A stretch of DNA of 21,683 bases from NCBI GenBank assembly GCA_900556515.1, contig USPH01000001.1:1-21683 (forward strand), read 5' to 3'. Shown in pieces: positions 21,518-21,683 of the stretch; positions within the stretch are counted from its first letter, which is position 1, and the number at the start of each line of letters is the position of its first letter. The DNA is from an uncultured Collinsella sp. (lineage in GTDB: Bacteria > Actinomycetota > Coriobacteriia > Coriobacteriales > Coriobacteriaceae). The position numbers were made by a program, and so were the translations under genes. The notes below the pieces were generated by a model, which saw only the letters and a program-made list of their open reading frames with translations, was not told the origin of the DNA and did not search any database.

Positions 21518-21546
21518 ATTATGCACGTGACCCCTCGATGGGTCAA
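21518..21546 (-). promoter_or_regulatory. Promoter of tRNA-Arg copy 2
   Basis: On the minus strand TTGACC (21541-21546) and CATAAT (21518-21523) are 17 bases apart, the same hexamers as in copy 1, though the spacer sequence differs. The -10 is 12 bases before the tRNA. Confidence 0.9.
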
Positions 21547-21629
21547 GCGACAATTTGGAAAAATTTTACGAAGTGATGATTAAGATGCTCGCGCCTCGAC
21601 CGAGGTTCGAATCCGTGCGGTGCCGGCGT

Positions 21630-21657
21630 AAAAGAAAAGCCCCCGTTGCCGGAGGCT
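21630..21657 (-). terminator. tRNA-Arg-type terminator in the last cassette
   Basis: On the minus strand AGCCTCCG and CGGGGGCT form an 8-bp stem with a GCAA loop, followed by TTTCTTTT. It is identical to the copy at 21155-21182. Confidence 0.85.
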
Positions 21658-21668
21658 TCAAGTTCAAT

Positions 21669-21683
21669 TGGTGCGGCGTATAG
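21669..21683 (-). tRNA. Partial tRNA-Arg 3' end (window edge)
   Basis: Fifteen bases identical to the CCA end and acceptor 3' strand of the two complete tRNA-Arg genes. It may be a third tRNA-Arg(ACG) or a truncated fragment like that at 21004-21023. Confidence 0.5.

Larger units (their letters stand above)
21588..21683. repeat. tRNA-Arg cassette, further copy cut by the window end
   Basis: GCTCGCGCCTCGACCGAGG, GGTTCGAATCC (21604-21614), a terminator and the start of a tRNA-Arg 3' end repeat the order seen at 20927 and 21112. The window ends inside the tRNA, so it cannot be told whether an intact gene or a truncated copy follows. Confidence 0.8.

Overview
The window is a GC-rich bacterial chromosome segment. 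It most resembles a gut Coriobacteriia (Actinomycetota), probably Collinsella or a close relative. That placement is inference from protein style, gene content, base composition and the dispersed palindromic repeats; there is no rRNA gene here to settle it. Bases 1-16 are the tail of the Tn5/Nextera mosaic end, so the left edge is a sequencing-library contig end and the gene there is artificially cut.

Layout. Every protein gene but one is on the minus strand. From left to right: a tandem pair of YhgE/Pip-type membrane proteins (17-4436, the left one truncated); two hairpin repeats; the chaperone gene htpG (4713-6737) with an unusual terminator-like hairpin in its leader; a small GNAT acetyltransferase (6941-7441); a three-gene bacterial tyrosine-kinase module of chain-length regulator, kinase and PHP-type phosphatase (7481-9545); a PhoR/PhoB-like two-component system (9741-11897) directly downstream of a lone pstB (11962-12837); a VanS/VanR-like two-component system (12941-14901); and, divergent from it on the plus strand, a secreted D-alanyl-D-alanine carboxypeptidase (15099-16439). 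Then come a tRNA-Ser(GCT) locus, an Orc1/Cdc6-like AAA+ ATPase with six short tandem repeats at its 5' end (17133-18287), an 813-residue protein with a TPR-like C-terminal region (18377-20818), and a tRNA-Arg(ACG) locus with two complete identical genes and the edge of a possible third.

How the genes fit together. Much of the middle concerns the envelope: polysaccharide phosphoregulation, phosphate sensing and import, and a VanRS-like system facing a peptidoglycan carboxypeptidase, with a shared 197-bp intergenic region holding an 11-bp-arm inverted repeat. No polysaccharide glycosyltransferases, no Pst permease subunits and no vanHAX genes are present, so each of these modules is partial in this window.

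The most unusual structure is at the two tRNA loci. Both carry extra copies of a tRNA 3'-end plus terminator cassette bounded by T-arm sequence in inverted orientation. Between cassettes, both hold a ~100-bp GC-rich spacer that folds into the same ordered series of hairpins, although the primary sequence differs. This looks like a structured, probably mobile or recombinogenic element that targets tRNA T-arms, and I could not match it to a named family.
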